Below are positions 26,418 to 34,736 of a DNA stretch of 64,000 nucleotides, piece by piece. The notes under the pieces were generated by a model. The model had not been told where the DNA came from and made no database searches. It saw only the letters and a list, made by a program, of their open reading frames with translations. Both the position numbers and the translations under genes were made by a program. The stretch's first letter is position 1; the number at the start of each line of letters is the position of its first letter. This stretch comes from Anaerolineaceae bacterium. GTDB taxonomy: Bacteria; Chloroflexota; Anaerolineae; Aggregatilineales; Phototrophicaceae. The stretch spans positions 1,798,001 through 1,862,000 of the forward strand of contig NZXX01000001.1 in the NCBI GenBank assembly GCA_002702065.1, given 5' to 3'.

Positions 26418-27970
26418 GATACCTTTACCTCTGTGATCGCTGCGCTCTCCAGTTCGCCAATCGTTCCGCCAGCCATGGCGATGCCAAGCGTTTCTTCTGT
26501 GGCTGTGTCCGGATCAAATACGGCGGTGATCTGCCCCTCGTACATCACGGCGATACGATCGCTGAGGGCCAGAATTTCATCCAGTTCCACCGAAACCAGC
26601 AAAATCGCGGCACCCGCGTCACGGGCTTCCACCAGCGTCTGGTGTACAAACTCGATGCTGCCCACATCGACACCGCGCGTGGGTTGGTTGGCGATGATAA
26701 AGCGTGGCGCGCCGTTCAACTCGCGCCCCAGGACGATCTTCTGGAGATTGCCGCCAGAGAGGGTTCTAATCTCCTCACCCACTCGTGCGGATTTAATGCT
26801 GAACCTGTCGACCAGTTTCTTGGCCAGATTGCGGATAGGCTGTCGCTGCAGGAAGCCCCGTTCCGCATAGGGTGGCTTGTCATAAACCGTGACAATCACG
26901 TTTTCGTCAAGGTTGGTTTGCAGGTTCAGCCCGGTCGACATGCGGTCTTCCGGGATATGGGCCATACCGGCGGTGCGCCGGTTGCGTACCGACTGGTGCG
27001 TAATATCCTCGCCCAGTAAATGAACCGCTCCGCCATCGATGGCGCGCAGCCCGGCGATTGCTTCGACCAGTTCTGTCTGCCCATTGCCGCTGACGCCCGC
27101 AATGCCGACGATTTCACCGGCGCGGACTTCGAGGCTGGCACCCAGCACGGCGGGCAGGCCGCTGTTGTCTGCGACCAGCAAATTCTCAACCGAAAGAACG
27201 ACTTCGGCGGGTTGGGCGGCTTGCTTCTCGACTTTCAGGATGACCTCGCGCCCGACCATCTTGCTGGCGATGTCGGCCACCGTGACACTATTCACTTCAT
27301 CTTTGCTGACCACGCGTCCGCGCCGCATCACCGTCAGGCGGTCGGCCACCGCCTTCACTTCGGGCAGCTTGTGTGTGATCAGGATCACGGCCCGGCCTTC
27401 GTTAGCCAGACGGCGGATAACACTGTAAAGCTCGTGAACCTCTTGTGGCGTGAGCACGGCAGTCGGTTCGTCCAGAATGAGAATACGCGCATTGCGTTGA
27501 AGCGTTTTCAGAATTTCGACGCGCTGCTGCATCCCGACCGATATATCCTGCACCTGCAAGTTGGGGTCAACGGGCAGACCAAAACTTTCTGCCAACTGGC
27601 GGACCGCCTCAGATTCGGCACGGCTGTCGATAAACCCGGCCTGGTTCGGCTCAATGCCAAGCATGATGTTTTCGGCAATCGTGAACGAGGGGACCAGCTT
27701 AAAATGCTGGTGTACCATGCCGATGCCGAGACGAATGGCGTCGTCCGGATGGGTAATGCGGGCCGGTTTGCCATGGATGAGTATTTCGCCGGAGTCTGGC
27801 GGGATAAGTCCGTAGAGAATGTTCATGAGGGTGGTTTTGCCTGCACCATTCTCCCCCACGAGGGCGTGAACCTCGCCCTGTTGGACTTCGAAATCCACGT
27901 TGTCAGTTGCCAGCGTTCTTGATGATGCGAAGTATTTACTGATATTTCGCATCTCAACGGCGGTTGTCAT
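26414..27970 (-). CDS. BMP-type nucleoside ABC importer, duplicated ATPase
   Basis: A 518-residue protein with two fused nucleotide-binding domains, like NupO/YufO or RbsA. The first half has Walker A LVGENGAGKTT and a degenerate signature ISVGMQQR with Walker B LILDEPTAVL; the second half has a degenerate P-loop IAGVSGNGQTE and canonical signature LSGGNLQK, the usual asymmetry. Start ATG 27970 (MTTAVEMRNISKYF) has GGAGAAGG upstream; earlier starts would cross a hairpin. It follows the binding-protein gene by 72 bases and couples to the first permease. Confidence 0.93.
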   Translation of the reverse strand: MTTAVEMRNISKYFASSRTLATDNVDFEVQQGEVHALVGENGAGKTTLMNILYGLIPPDSGEILIHGKPARITHPDDAIRLGIGMVHQHFKLVPSFTIAENIMLGIEPNQAGFIDSRAESEAVRQLAESFGLPVDPNLQVQDISVGMQQRVEILKTLQRNARILILDEPTAVLTPQEVHELYSVIRRLANEGRAVILITHKLPEVKAVADRLTVMRRGRVVSKDEVNSVTVADIASKMVGREVILKVEKQAAQPAEVVLSVENLLVADNSGLPAVLGASLEVRAGEIVGIAGVSGNGQTELVEAIAGLRAIDGGAVHLLGEDITHQSVRNRRTAGMAHIPEDRMSTGLNLQTNLDENVIVTVYDKPPYAERGFLQRQPIRNLAKKLVDRFSIKSARVGEEIRTLSGGNLQKIVLGRELNGAPRFIIANQPTRGVDVGSIEFVHQTLVEARDAGAAILLVSVELDEILALSDRIAVMYEGQITAVFDPDTATEETLGIAMAGGTIGELESAAITEVKVS

Positions 27971-27993
27971 AAGCCTTCTCCGACTAGGGGACA

Positions 27994-28017
27994 TGGGCAG
28001 ACCCAATGATCTGCCCA
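27994..28017 (-). other. Intra-operon stem-loop after the BMP gene
   Basis: TGGGCAGA (27994-28001) and TCTGCCCA (28010-28017) form a perfect 8-bp stem with an 8-base loop between the binding-protein stop and the ATPase start. No T-run follows in the reading direction. It matches the placement of hairpins after the SBP genes at 3.6 kb and 40.6 kb. Confidence 0.5.
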
Positions 28018-28042
28018 CGTGAGAAAACGGGTGTAACGGTGG

Positions 28043-29155
28043 TTAGCTCGCTTCGGCAAGCGCGTTGCGGACTTCGATCTCGCCAGCGAGAATTTGTTCA
28101 CGGGCGGTCGCGATGGCGGCGCGCACTTCCGGCAGTTTCTCGACCATATCTTCTGGGCCATATTCGTCAAAGGTGCGAGAGCAAACCCCCACATCCCAGC
28201 TCAGGCCAGCAAAGCCTTCGGCCATACCACCGACGGTCTCACCAGTGGTGAAGCTGTCGTTGACAACTGATTCGACAAACGAGAACACCGCATTGTCGAC
28301 CCGCTTCATCGCCGAGACGATGACCGTGCCGGGGTAGGTGTCATCCTGGTTGCTGTCGACGCCAATGGCGAAATTGCCGGTTTCGGACGCGGCTTCCAGC
28401 ACGCCTTCACCACTGCGGCCTGCGACCTGATAGATGATGTCGACATCATCTTCATACATGCCCAGCGCGATTTCCTTTGCGCGAACCGGGTCGCTGAAGG
28501 GGTTCGAGCCGCCAATGTAGCTGACCACAACTTCGCAGTCCGGGCAGGCAGCCACAACGCCTTCTTCGTAGCCATAGACGAACTGATTGATGCCGGGGAA
28601 ATCGCCCCCGCCGACGACGCCGACTTTACCGGTGCGCGACAGCATCCCGGCGGCGATACCGGCAAGGTAGCTGTTTTCATGTGTGTTGATGGTGAAGTAG
28701 GCCAGGTTGTCGTATTCCGGCGGCACCGGGAAGAAGGATTCCTGGGCAGCAAACATCTGGTCGGGGAATTCGTCGACGATTTCCTCAACAATGGCGGCAT
28801 CAACCGCAATGGTGATAACCAGATTTGGTTCTTCCTGGACAGCACGGCGCACGGCGGCGTCATGTTCCTGAACACCGGCGGTTTCTACGATGAAACCCTC
28901 AACGCCGAGTTCGGCGATGGCACGCTCTGCGCCAGCGGCTGCCGAGTCGATGAAGGATCGGTCGCCACGGGCATTGGGCAGAATGATGTGGAAGCTGACA
29001 TCGCTGTTGTCTGCTGCTTCGACAGCTTCTTCTGTTGCCATACTGCCTTCTGCCAGACATTCATCTTCTACACTGTCATCCTGGGCCATAACCAGTTGGA
29101 CAGCACCGGCAAAAATGGTAATGAATAGAATTAAGGTGAGCAACTTCTTGTTCAT
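28043..29155 (-). CDS. BMP family (Med/NupN-like) nucleoside-binding protein
   Basis: A 370-residue exported binding protein of the basic membrane protein family, which binds nucleosides (PnrA, NupN). Signal peptide MNKKLLTLILFITIFAGAVQLVMAQ with probable cleavage at MA-Q about residue 25; no lipobox cysteine at that site. Core motifs include GDRSFIDSAAAGAERA, the FPDQMFAAQESFF stretch, and GVVGGGDFPGINQF. ATG 29155 has GGGGG at good distance. It opens the minus operon of importer, RarA-C-like, P450 and amidohydrolase genes. Confidence 0.92.
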   Translation of the reverse strand: MNKKLLTLILFITIFAGAVQLVMAQDDSVEDECLAEGSMATEEAVEAADNSDVSFHIILPNARGDRSFIDSAAAGAERAIAELGVEGFIVETAGVQEHDAAVRRAVQEEPNLVITIAVDAAIVEEIVDEFPDQMFAAQESFFPVPPEYDNLAYFTINTHENSYLAGIAAGMLSRTGKVGVVGGGDFPGINQFVYGYEEGVVAACPDCEVVVSYIGGSNPFSDPVRAKEIALGMYEDDVDIIYQVAGRSGEGVLEAASETGNFAIGVDSNQDDTYPGTVIVSAMKRVDNAVFSFVESVVNDSFTTGETVGGMAEGFAGLSWDVGVCSRTFDEYGPEDMVEKLPEVRAAIATAREQILAGEIEVRNALAEAS

Positions 29156-29473
29156 AGAACCCCCATTACGAAAAGAGAAAACGACTCAAGAATTAAACCA
29201 TACCGAGAGGCTTAGTTCTTTACACAAACCCGCTTACAATTTCTGTCGCAGATTGTGCGGAATCAACATAAAGATTATCAGCCTTCGGATAGTTTGCAAA
29301 AAATTGACCATAAAATTCTGCGTATTTTGCCCGTATATCGGTTACTCATAACGATTTCGTCTATTTGCACAACGAATCGCCCTGTTCTCCCTGTGAGTAT
29401 ATGGTTGGTTTGATGGTGCCGAAGCGGTATGATGACGTGATTTACGGCATGTTGCATAAGGGTTGGACTGTAA
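29156..29473. other. Divergent intergenic region
   Basis: A 318-base AT-rich spacer between the BMP importer operon and the plus-strand amidohydrolase. It must carry both promoters, but no pair of -35/-10 boxes at good spacing stands out; TTGACC near 29303 has only a poorly spaced TATTTT. No TGGT-N11-ACCA or TTGAAACGTTTCAA copy is present. Confidence 0.4.
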
Positions 29474-30808
29474 ATGACGACGACGCTTCTCCATGATGCG
29501 CTGGTGCTGTGCCTCGGCGATGCGGATCAAATTTTCGACCGGGGCTATGTGCTGGTTGAGGATGACCGGATTGTCGAGGTGGGTGATGTAGCGACAGCGC
29601 CAGCAAGTGGGTTTGACGAACGAATTGATTGTTCCGGTAAATTGCTGATGCCGGGCCTGGTGAATGCGCACACGCACACCCCCATGACTCTGTTTCGCGG
29701 GTTGGCGGAGGGGATATCGCTGCTCACTCTGGATGGCTGGTTGACGGCGATCCGGTCGCTGGAAGCTGTGATGACGCCCGATATGGTGCCCGCAGCTGTC
29801 ACCATTGCCTGTGCCGAGATGATCCGTACCGGCACCACGACCTTTGCTGACCAGTATTTTTTCACGGACCAGATTCTGCCGGTTGTGCAGCGGAGTGGGA
29901 TGCGTGCGGCCATTGCTTATGGGATTGTCGAACTGGGCGACCCGGTGGCGCGGGACCGTGAACTGCAAAATCTGGAAGGCTTCCTCGAAGAAATCGGCGG
30001 TGATGCGAGTGGGCGATTGAAAGGGTGGGTTGGCCCGCACGCCTTTTTTGTCGATAACTCGCCAGAGATGATGCAGGCTGAGCGCGTGATTGCCGCCAAG
30101 TATGATACCGGCATGCATATTCATATCGCGACGACCGGTGAAGAGGATGCCTTTACGCAGCAGCAGTACGGTGTCAGCGCCGTGACGCAGATGTCGCGAA
30201 TGGGCATGTTGGAAGCGCCGATTCTGGCGGCCCATGCGATTACGATTCCGTCTGAGGACTGGCCTGTGCTGGCGCAGCATGATTTCAGCGCGGTGGCGTG
30301 TGCCAGCGCCTGTATGCGTGCCGGTGCAGAAGCAGCGCCGGTGGTTGGCATGCGCGAGGCTGGGATCAATGTGGCAGTTGGAACCGATAATGTGTGCAAT
30401 AACAATGACTACGACCTGTTTATCGAAATGCGTACACTTGCCAAGCTTGCCAGCTACCGCGAAAAGCGTCCCGGTGCGCTGCCTGCCCGTGAGGTGCTGG
30501 CGATGGCAACTGCTGGTGGCGCCAAAGCACTCGGCCTGGAAGCTGAAATTGGCTCACTGGAAGCCGGCAAAAAGGCTGACATGATCCTGCTCGACCGGGC
30601 CGCTACCGGCTGGACCCCGCTGCCCACCAATGATCCATTTACGGCGTTGGTTTACAGCGTGAATGGTCAGCATGTCAGCGACGTGATGGTCGATGGACAA
30701 TGGCTGCTGCGCGATTGTCAATGGCAAACGCTGGATTATGTCGCAGCGGTGCGCCAGCAGGCATCGGATGTGGAGCGCCTGCTGGCGCTGCGTGACAAAC
30801 AGCAGTGA
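29474..30808 (+). CDS. Amidohydrolase/deaminase, TRZ/ATZ family
   Basis: A 444-residue metal-dependent hydrolase, distant paralogue of the one at 20.9-22.2 kb. Ligand motifs: HTHT in VNAHTHTPMTLFRGLAEG, HIHIATTGEE, AAHAI, and the aspartate in AVGTDNVCNN. The family covers cytosine, guanine, MTA/SAH and atrazine-type deaminases or dechlorinases. The start ATG 29474 is preceded by AAGGG about 12 bases away. It is divergent from the nucleoside importer operon and monocistronic, ended by a shared hairpin with the convergent operon. A base-deaminating role is inferred from context. Confidence 0.88.
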   Translation: MTTTLLHDALVLCLGDADQIFDRGYVLVEDDRIVEVGDVATAPASGFDERIDCSGKLLMPGLVNAHTHTPMTLFRGLAEGISLLTLDGWLTAIRSLEAVMTPDMVPAAVTIACAEMIRTGTTTFADQYFFTDQILPVVQRSGMRAAIAYGIVELGDPVARDRELQNLEGFLEEIGGDASGRLKGWVGPHAFFVDNSPEMMQAERVIAAKYDTGMHIHIATTGEEDAFTQQQYGVSAVTQMSRMGMLEAPILAAHAITIPSEDWPVLAQHDFSAVACASACMRAGAEAAPVVGMREAGINVAVGTDNVCNNNDYDLFIEMRTLAKLASYREKRPGALPAREVLAMATAGGAKALGLEAEIGSLEAGKKADMILLDRAATGWTPLPTNDPFTALVYSVNGQHVSDVMVDGQWLLRDCQWQTLDYVAAVRQQASDVERLLALRDKQQ

Positions 30809-30814
30809 TCGATA

Positions 30815-30845
30815 CTGCCCCCGCCGCAACCGTTGGCGAGGGCAG
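30815..30845. terminator. Bidirectional hairpin between convergent genes
   Basis: CTGCCCCCGCC (30815-30825) pairs with GGCGAGGGCAG (30835-30845) with one mismatch and a 9-base loop, centrally placed in the 45-base gap between an amidohydrolase gene (plus) and a beta-propeller gene (minus). No long T-run on either side. Confidence 0.55.
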
Positions 30846-30853
30846 CAAACTGC

Positions 30854-32353
30854 TTATACAAACTGCAAGGAAAACAGCCGGGCGCGGCGCATCCAGAAAC
30901 GCAGCCGGATCGGTTGACCTGCCCACTGTGATAAATCAGCGGTGCCATTCCACTTGACGATGTGTTCGAGCGAATCGCCTGTGAATGGTTCGCAGTCGTT
31001 GAGCGTATAGCCCTCGGCGGCATTCGAGTTGCTGTTGAAGTCCAGGTATTCGTTGCCAACATCAATGACGGAATAGACATCGGCCTCGGGGTCGATGACT
31101 TCCACGCGGATTTCACCGCCAAACCGGGTCCATGCGTTCAGCTTCAGCTGGCTGCCTTCAAAGACCATCGGCGCTGTGGTGAAACTGCCGAGCGATTCCG
31201 CTTCGAGTGCCATAAAGCCATCCTGCCGCCAGGTGGCAAGCGCCAGATGACCGCGATCGGGCGGCGGTTCCGGACGGCCTTCCGGATAATGGCCTTCGTT
31301 GTGGGTGTGCCATTTCGGGCCGACCAGCAGCGATACCTCGCCGGGATTCAGGCTGACCAACCCGCAGCCCGCATAGACGCCGCCTTCCCAGCCGGTGCCG
31401 GGTTCGCCAGCCGGGATGATGGGTTCATGCTGCGGACGGTCCCAATGGATGCCGTCGCGGCTGGTGTACATCAGGGTCTGGGTGACGTCGTAGGTGCGCT
31501 GATAAAAGGCCGGGAACATCAGATGCGCATTGTTGGTTCCGGGCCAGAGGGAATAGCCGTTGGTATAAATATCGACTTCTGGCGCATCACTCAGGTTGGG
31601 TTCAACAATGATCTCTGGTCGCGGCCAGTTGCGGAAATCCTCGGTTTCTGCATAGGCAATGGCGCGGCGGCCATGCCATTTACCCGCTTCGTAACCGCGC
31701 CACGCCCGGAAGTAGCCGACATATTTGCCTTTGTCCGCGTCGTAACGCACGATCGTTTGTGTATCGCTCATGTAGTTGTCGATCAGGTGTTTCTCGATGG
31801 CTGTCCAGCGGATGCCATCCGGCGAAGTCGCACCGAATACGCGCATCACGCCGTTTTCGCGGCCCATGTGGATGAGCTTGTAACGTTCTTCCGGCGGAGC
31901 GGAGGGGTCTTTGAAGACCGTGCCGCCATGCGACCCGCGCCCGCGTGAGACATCCAGCGCATAAACGATGTTATTGGCTGTCGACCCCTTAAATTCGACC
32001 TGACCCAACTCTGGCTTTACCCAGTTGACCCCATCGGTTGACTCGGCATAAGAGAGCATCGCCGTCAGATCACTCGGCTCGTCGCTCGGCTCGCGATAGT
32101 AACTTTCGTAGTAGAGCCGGTAGATGCCGTCGTCTTCGAACATGGTGGCATAGCAGTTGATGAAGGTTTCCCAGGGGCGATCGGACTGAATGATGGGCGT
32201 TTTATCCAGTCGGGGCGGTTTAACCCGCAGCTGGATGCCATAGGGCATTTCGCGGCTGGTGGGGCGTTCACCTTTCCAGGCAACGCCATAGCCCGGTTCG
32301 ATCAGGTCCCAATTGATGAACACCTGCTTATTGCTGCCGACGTAATAAGTCAT
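30854..32353 (-). CDS. Glycosyl-hydrolase-like beta-propeller protein
   Basis: A 499-residue protein resembling the five-bladed propeller families of glycoside hydrolases 32/43. Recurrent blade patterns are GIYRLYYES, LSYAESTDGVNWVKPELG, YKLIHMGREN, GATSPDGIRWT and MYTSRDGIHWDRP. The C-terminal 110 residues form a separate beta-sandwich-like part (EIRVEVIDPEADVY ... GYTLNDCEPFTGD ... DLSQWAGQPIRLRFWMRRARLFSLQFV) also found in the protein at 34.7-36.1 kb. No signal peptide is seen, so it seems cytoplasmic. ATG 32353 has GGGAAAGG upstream. It is the last gene of the minus operon. Catalytic residues were not identified. Confidence 0.65.
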   Translation of the reverse strand: MTYYVGSNKQVFINWDLIEPGYGVAWKGERPTSREMPYGIQLRVKPPRLDKTPIIQSDRPWETFINCYATMFEDDGIYRLYYESYYREPSDEPSDLTAMLSYAESTDGVNWVKPELGQVEFKGSTANNIVYALDVSRGRGSHGGTVFKDPSAPPEERYKLIHMGRENGVMRVFGATSPDGIRWTAIEKHLIDNYMSDTQTIVRYDADKGKYVGYFRAWRGYEAGKWHGRRAIAYAETEDFRNWPRPEIIVEPNLSDAPEVDIYTNGYSLWPGTNNAHLMFPAFYQRTYDVTQTLMYTSRDGIHWDRPQHEPIIPAGEPGTGWEGGVYAGCGLVSLNPGEVSLLVGPKWHTHNEGHYPEGRPEPPPDRGHLALATWRQDGFMALEAESLGSFTTAPMVFEGSQLKLNAWTRFGGEIRVEVIDPEADVYSVIDVGNEYLDFNSNSNAAEGYTLNDCEPFTGDSLEHIVKWNGTADLSQWAGQPIRLRFWMRRARLFSLQFV

Positions 32354-32386
32354 GGAGTACCTTTCCCAAAATTGACTGGTAAGTGA

Positions 32387-33559
32387 TTAATGGCGTCGCT
32401 GAACGTGCGACGTACGGGTGTGTTTGTTTGTGTCGCCCGATGAAAACCGGGTGGGGGCGAACGTGTCGATGTTGATGCTGGTCGCTTGTCCCAAAGCCAG
32501 TTCGGCCAGCAGCAGACCGGCTACCGGGTTATAGGCGAATCCGCCGGAATGAAAACTGCCGGCAACGATCAGGCCGGGGGCCAGTTCGCCCAAGATGGGT
32601 TCCTCATCACCGGAGAACGACAGCAAGCCGACGCGCTCTGTGGCCCATGTTGTGTTTTTCAGGACGGGCAGCAGCGGTTCCAGGTTGGCTTTTAGTCGCT
32701 CACGGTAGACTGCTGGCGTTTCAACGGCGGTCATATCAAACTCAAGGGAGGGGACCGGATAGAGCGCTGGCTCTGGCGTTTCATAGCCAGCCAGTATGGC
32801 CCCTCCTTCGGCGGGACGGAAGTACGCGCCAAACGGGTTGGCGTTCACAACAGGCAGGTCTGGCGCCGTTGGCAGCGGCTCGGTGACGTAACGCTGATGG
32901 ACGATGGCGCGCATCGGAAGCTGGTAACCGGCAGTTTGCAGCAGATGATTGGTCCAGATGTGCGTGGCGGTGATAGTGACGTCGGCGGTGACAAGACCGT
33001 CTTTCGTCAGTACACCGGTGAAGCGGTTGCCGCTGCGCTCGAAGCCGGTGACTATCTGCCCTTCGCGGATGTCGACGCCGAGTTCACGAGCTTTGGCCGC
33101 CAGCGCCGGCACATAACGATGCGGTTCGCTGTAGCCACCCAGTGGGTCAAAGAGGCCAACCAGGTCAGGCCGGTCTTTGGTCATCAGAGCGGGCCAGCGA
33201 TTGGCGATTTCTGCTGCGTCCAGTATTTCATAGGGAACTTCGAGGCGATCATAAAGAGGTAACAGGGCTGCGCGTTCCGGCCAGCTGGTTTCATCAAACA
33301 TGTTGAGCGTGCCGGGTGTCTGAAACGTATAACCATCCAGCTCATCCGAAAGTTCCCGGTATCGCTGCAAGCTGATCTTGCGGGCACGGACGCCAGTTTC
33401 TGACCACAGGTGCCCGGTAATGATCCCGGCGGCACGTGTACTGGAACCACTGCCGACGCTGCCTTTTTCCAGGACGATGATGTCTTTCGTGCCTTTGCGC
33501 GCCAGATGATAGGCAGCGCTGAGGCCGATGACACCACCACCGACGATGGCGATGCTCAT
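32387..33559 (-). CDS. FAD-dependent oxidoreductase, DAO family
   Basis: A 390-residue flavoprotein of the D-amino-acid oxidase/glycine oxidase/sarcosine oxidase family. The N-terminal dinucleotide fold is IVGGGVIGLSAAYHLARKG (G7, G9, G12) ending with VLEKG; GSGSSTRAAGI follows, and the C-terminal FAD contact is GSFHSGGFAYNPVAGLLLAELALG. Such enzymes oxidise secondary or D-amino acids to imines with release of H2O2 or with another acceptor. Start ATG 33559 has AAGGAGG at ideal spacing and overlaps the aminotransferase stop (ATGA). The substrate is not shown; a RidA protein in the divergent operon could clear the imine product. Confidence 0.88.
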   Translation of the reverse strand: MSIAIVGGGVIGLSAAYHLARKGTKDIIVLEKGSVGSGSSTRAAGIITGHLWSETGVRARKISLQRYRELSDELDGYTFQTPGTLNMFDETSWPERAALLPLYDRLEVPYEILDAAEIANRWPALMTKDRPDLVGLFDPLGGYSEPHRYVPALAAKARELGVDIREGQIVTGFERSGNRFTGVLTKDGLVTADVTITATHIWTNHLLQTAGYQLPMRAIVHQRYVTEPLPTAPDLPVVNANPFGAYFRPAEGGAILAGYETPEPALYPVPSLEFDMTAVETPAVYRERLKANLEPLLPVLKNTTWATERVGLLSFSGDEEPILGELAPGLIVAGSFHSGGFAYNPVAGLLLAELALGQATSINIDTFAPTRFSSGDTNKHTRTSHVQRRH

Positions 33560-34728
33560 AGCACCTCCTTTTGTCGTTCGGCAATCCGCCGGATACCGTT
33601 GATGAGACGGTCGCAATCGGCTTCATTGTTGAAGACGTGGGTCGAAATGCGAATACTCTGCGGGTTGAATTCCAGCGTGGATACCAGGACACGATCTTCT
33701 TCGAGCAGGATTCGGGAAATATCGCTGGCGGCCAGACCGGGAATATGAAAGACAACGGTGCCGGATGACTGCGCGTAAGCCAGTGGGGTTTCCAGCACCA
33801 GCCCCGGAATAGTCAGCAGCGCCTGCTTGATCTGGTCCGTATAGGCTTCCAGCCAGTCAAAGACATTTGCCCAGCCGATCTCACGCCACATGCGCAGGGC
33901 ATAGCCGAAACCGGCCTGATCCGCCAGGTTGCGTGTGCCGAATTCAAACCGGCGTGCCGAATCCAGCAGCGTCAGTTTGCCGTGCATGTCCATTTCTTTT
34001 TGCGAATGGGAGCCAACCCAACTCGGAACCAGTGCTACAAGACGGTCTTTGCGGACATAGAAGCCGCCGGTTGCCTGCGGCCCCATGATGTATTTATGCC
34101 CGCTGAAGGTGTAGAAGTCGCAGTCGAGATCGCGCACATCGACGGGCACTGCGCCGAAGGCCTGCGCACCATCCAGCAGGACGGGTACGCCATGTTCGTG
34201 TGCACGTTGTACAATCGCTTTTGCGGGCAGGCGCAAACCGGACCGGCGCGATACATGACTGATGGCGATGAGACGCGGGTTTTCCGCGAGGAAAGTATCA
34301 AGTTCACCGAGTAGTTCGGCCTCGTCATTGGTCATCGACAGAAAACGCAGCTGAATGCCCCGTTGTTGGACAAGGTTGTACCAGGGGATGCGATTACCGG
34401 GATGCTCATGATCGCTGAGGATGACGATGTCACCCGGCTGCCAGTCGAACCCGGTCGCCACCACATTGATGCCGATAGTCGTGTTCTCGTTCAGCATGAT
34501 CTCATCGGGGGTGGCATTGATCGACGCGGCTGCTTCGGCCCGTACATCTTCCAGCATCTTGCTCACCGGCTCGAAGACTTCCATGAGGGCAGGGCCGCGC
34601 GCCTGAAACTGCATCCAGCGAACCACTTCGTCGATGACGGGCTGCGGCTTGGGGGAAAAGCCCCCGGTCTGGAAATAGGCGTAGTCATCTGGTGATTGCA
34701 GCAGATTGCGAATATCAGCCAATTGCAT
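33556..34728 (-). CDS. Class V aminotransferase (cysteine desulfurase-like fold)
   Basis: A 390-residue PLP enzyme of fold type I class V. The PLP lysine is K212 in DFYTFSGHKYIMGPQ, with D186 and Q189 in LLDGAQA contacting the cofactor, and the ENTT-IGIN stretch (81-88) forms the phosphate cup. It lacks an obvious active-site cysteine loop near the C-terminus, so a desulfurase is less likely than an isopenicillin-N-epimerase-like epimerase, kynureninase-like enzyme or aminotransferase. ATG 34728 follows GAGGTGATCC. It is 8 bases after a propeller gene and overlaps the DAO gene. Confidence 0.88.
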   Translation of the reverse strand: MQLADIRNLLQSPDDYAYFQTGGFSPKPQPVIDEVVRWMQFQARGPALMEVFEPVSKMLEDVRAEAAASINATPDEIMLNENTTIGINVVATGFDWQPGDIVILSDHEHPGNRIPWYNLVQQRGIQLRFLSMTNDEAELLGELDTFLAENPRLIAISHVSRRSGLRLPAKAIVQRAHEHGVPVLLDGAQAFGAVPVDVRDLDCDFYTFSGHKYIMGPQATGGFYVRKDRLVALVPSWVGSHSQKEMDMHGKLTLLDSARRFEFGTRNLADQAGFGYALRMWREIGWANVFDWLEAYTDQIKQALLTIPGLVLETPLAYAQSSGTVVFHIPGLAASDISRILLEEDRVLVSTLEFNPQSIRISTHVFNNEADCDRLINGIRRIAERQKEVL

Positions 34729-34736
34729 GGATCACC

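Noticed and set aside
30962..31948. Open frame of 328 codons on the plus strand
   Set aside because: Antisense to the propeller gene, which has a good SD and operon position.
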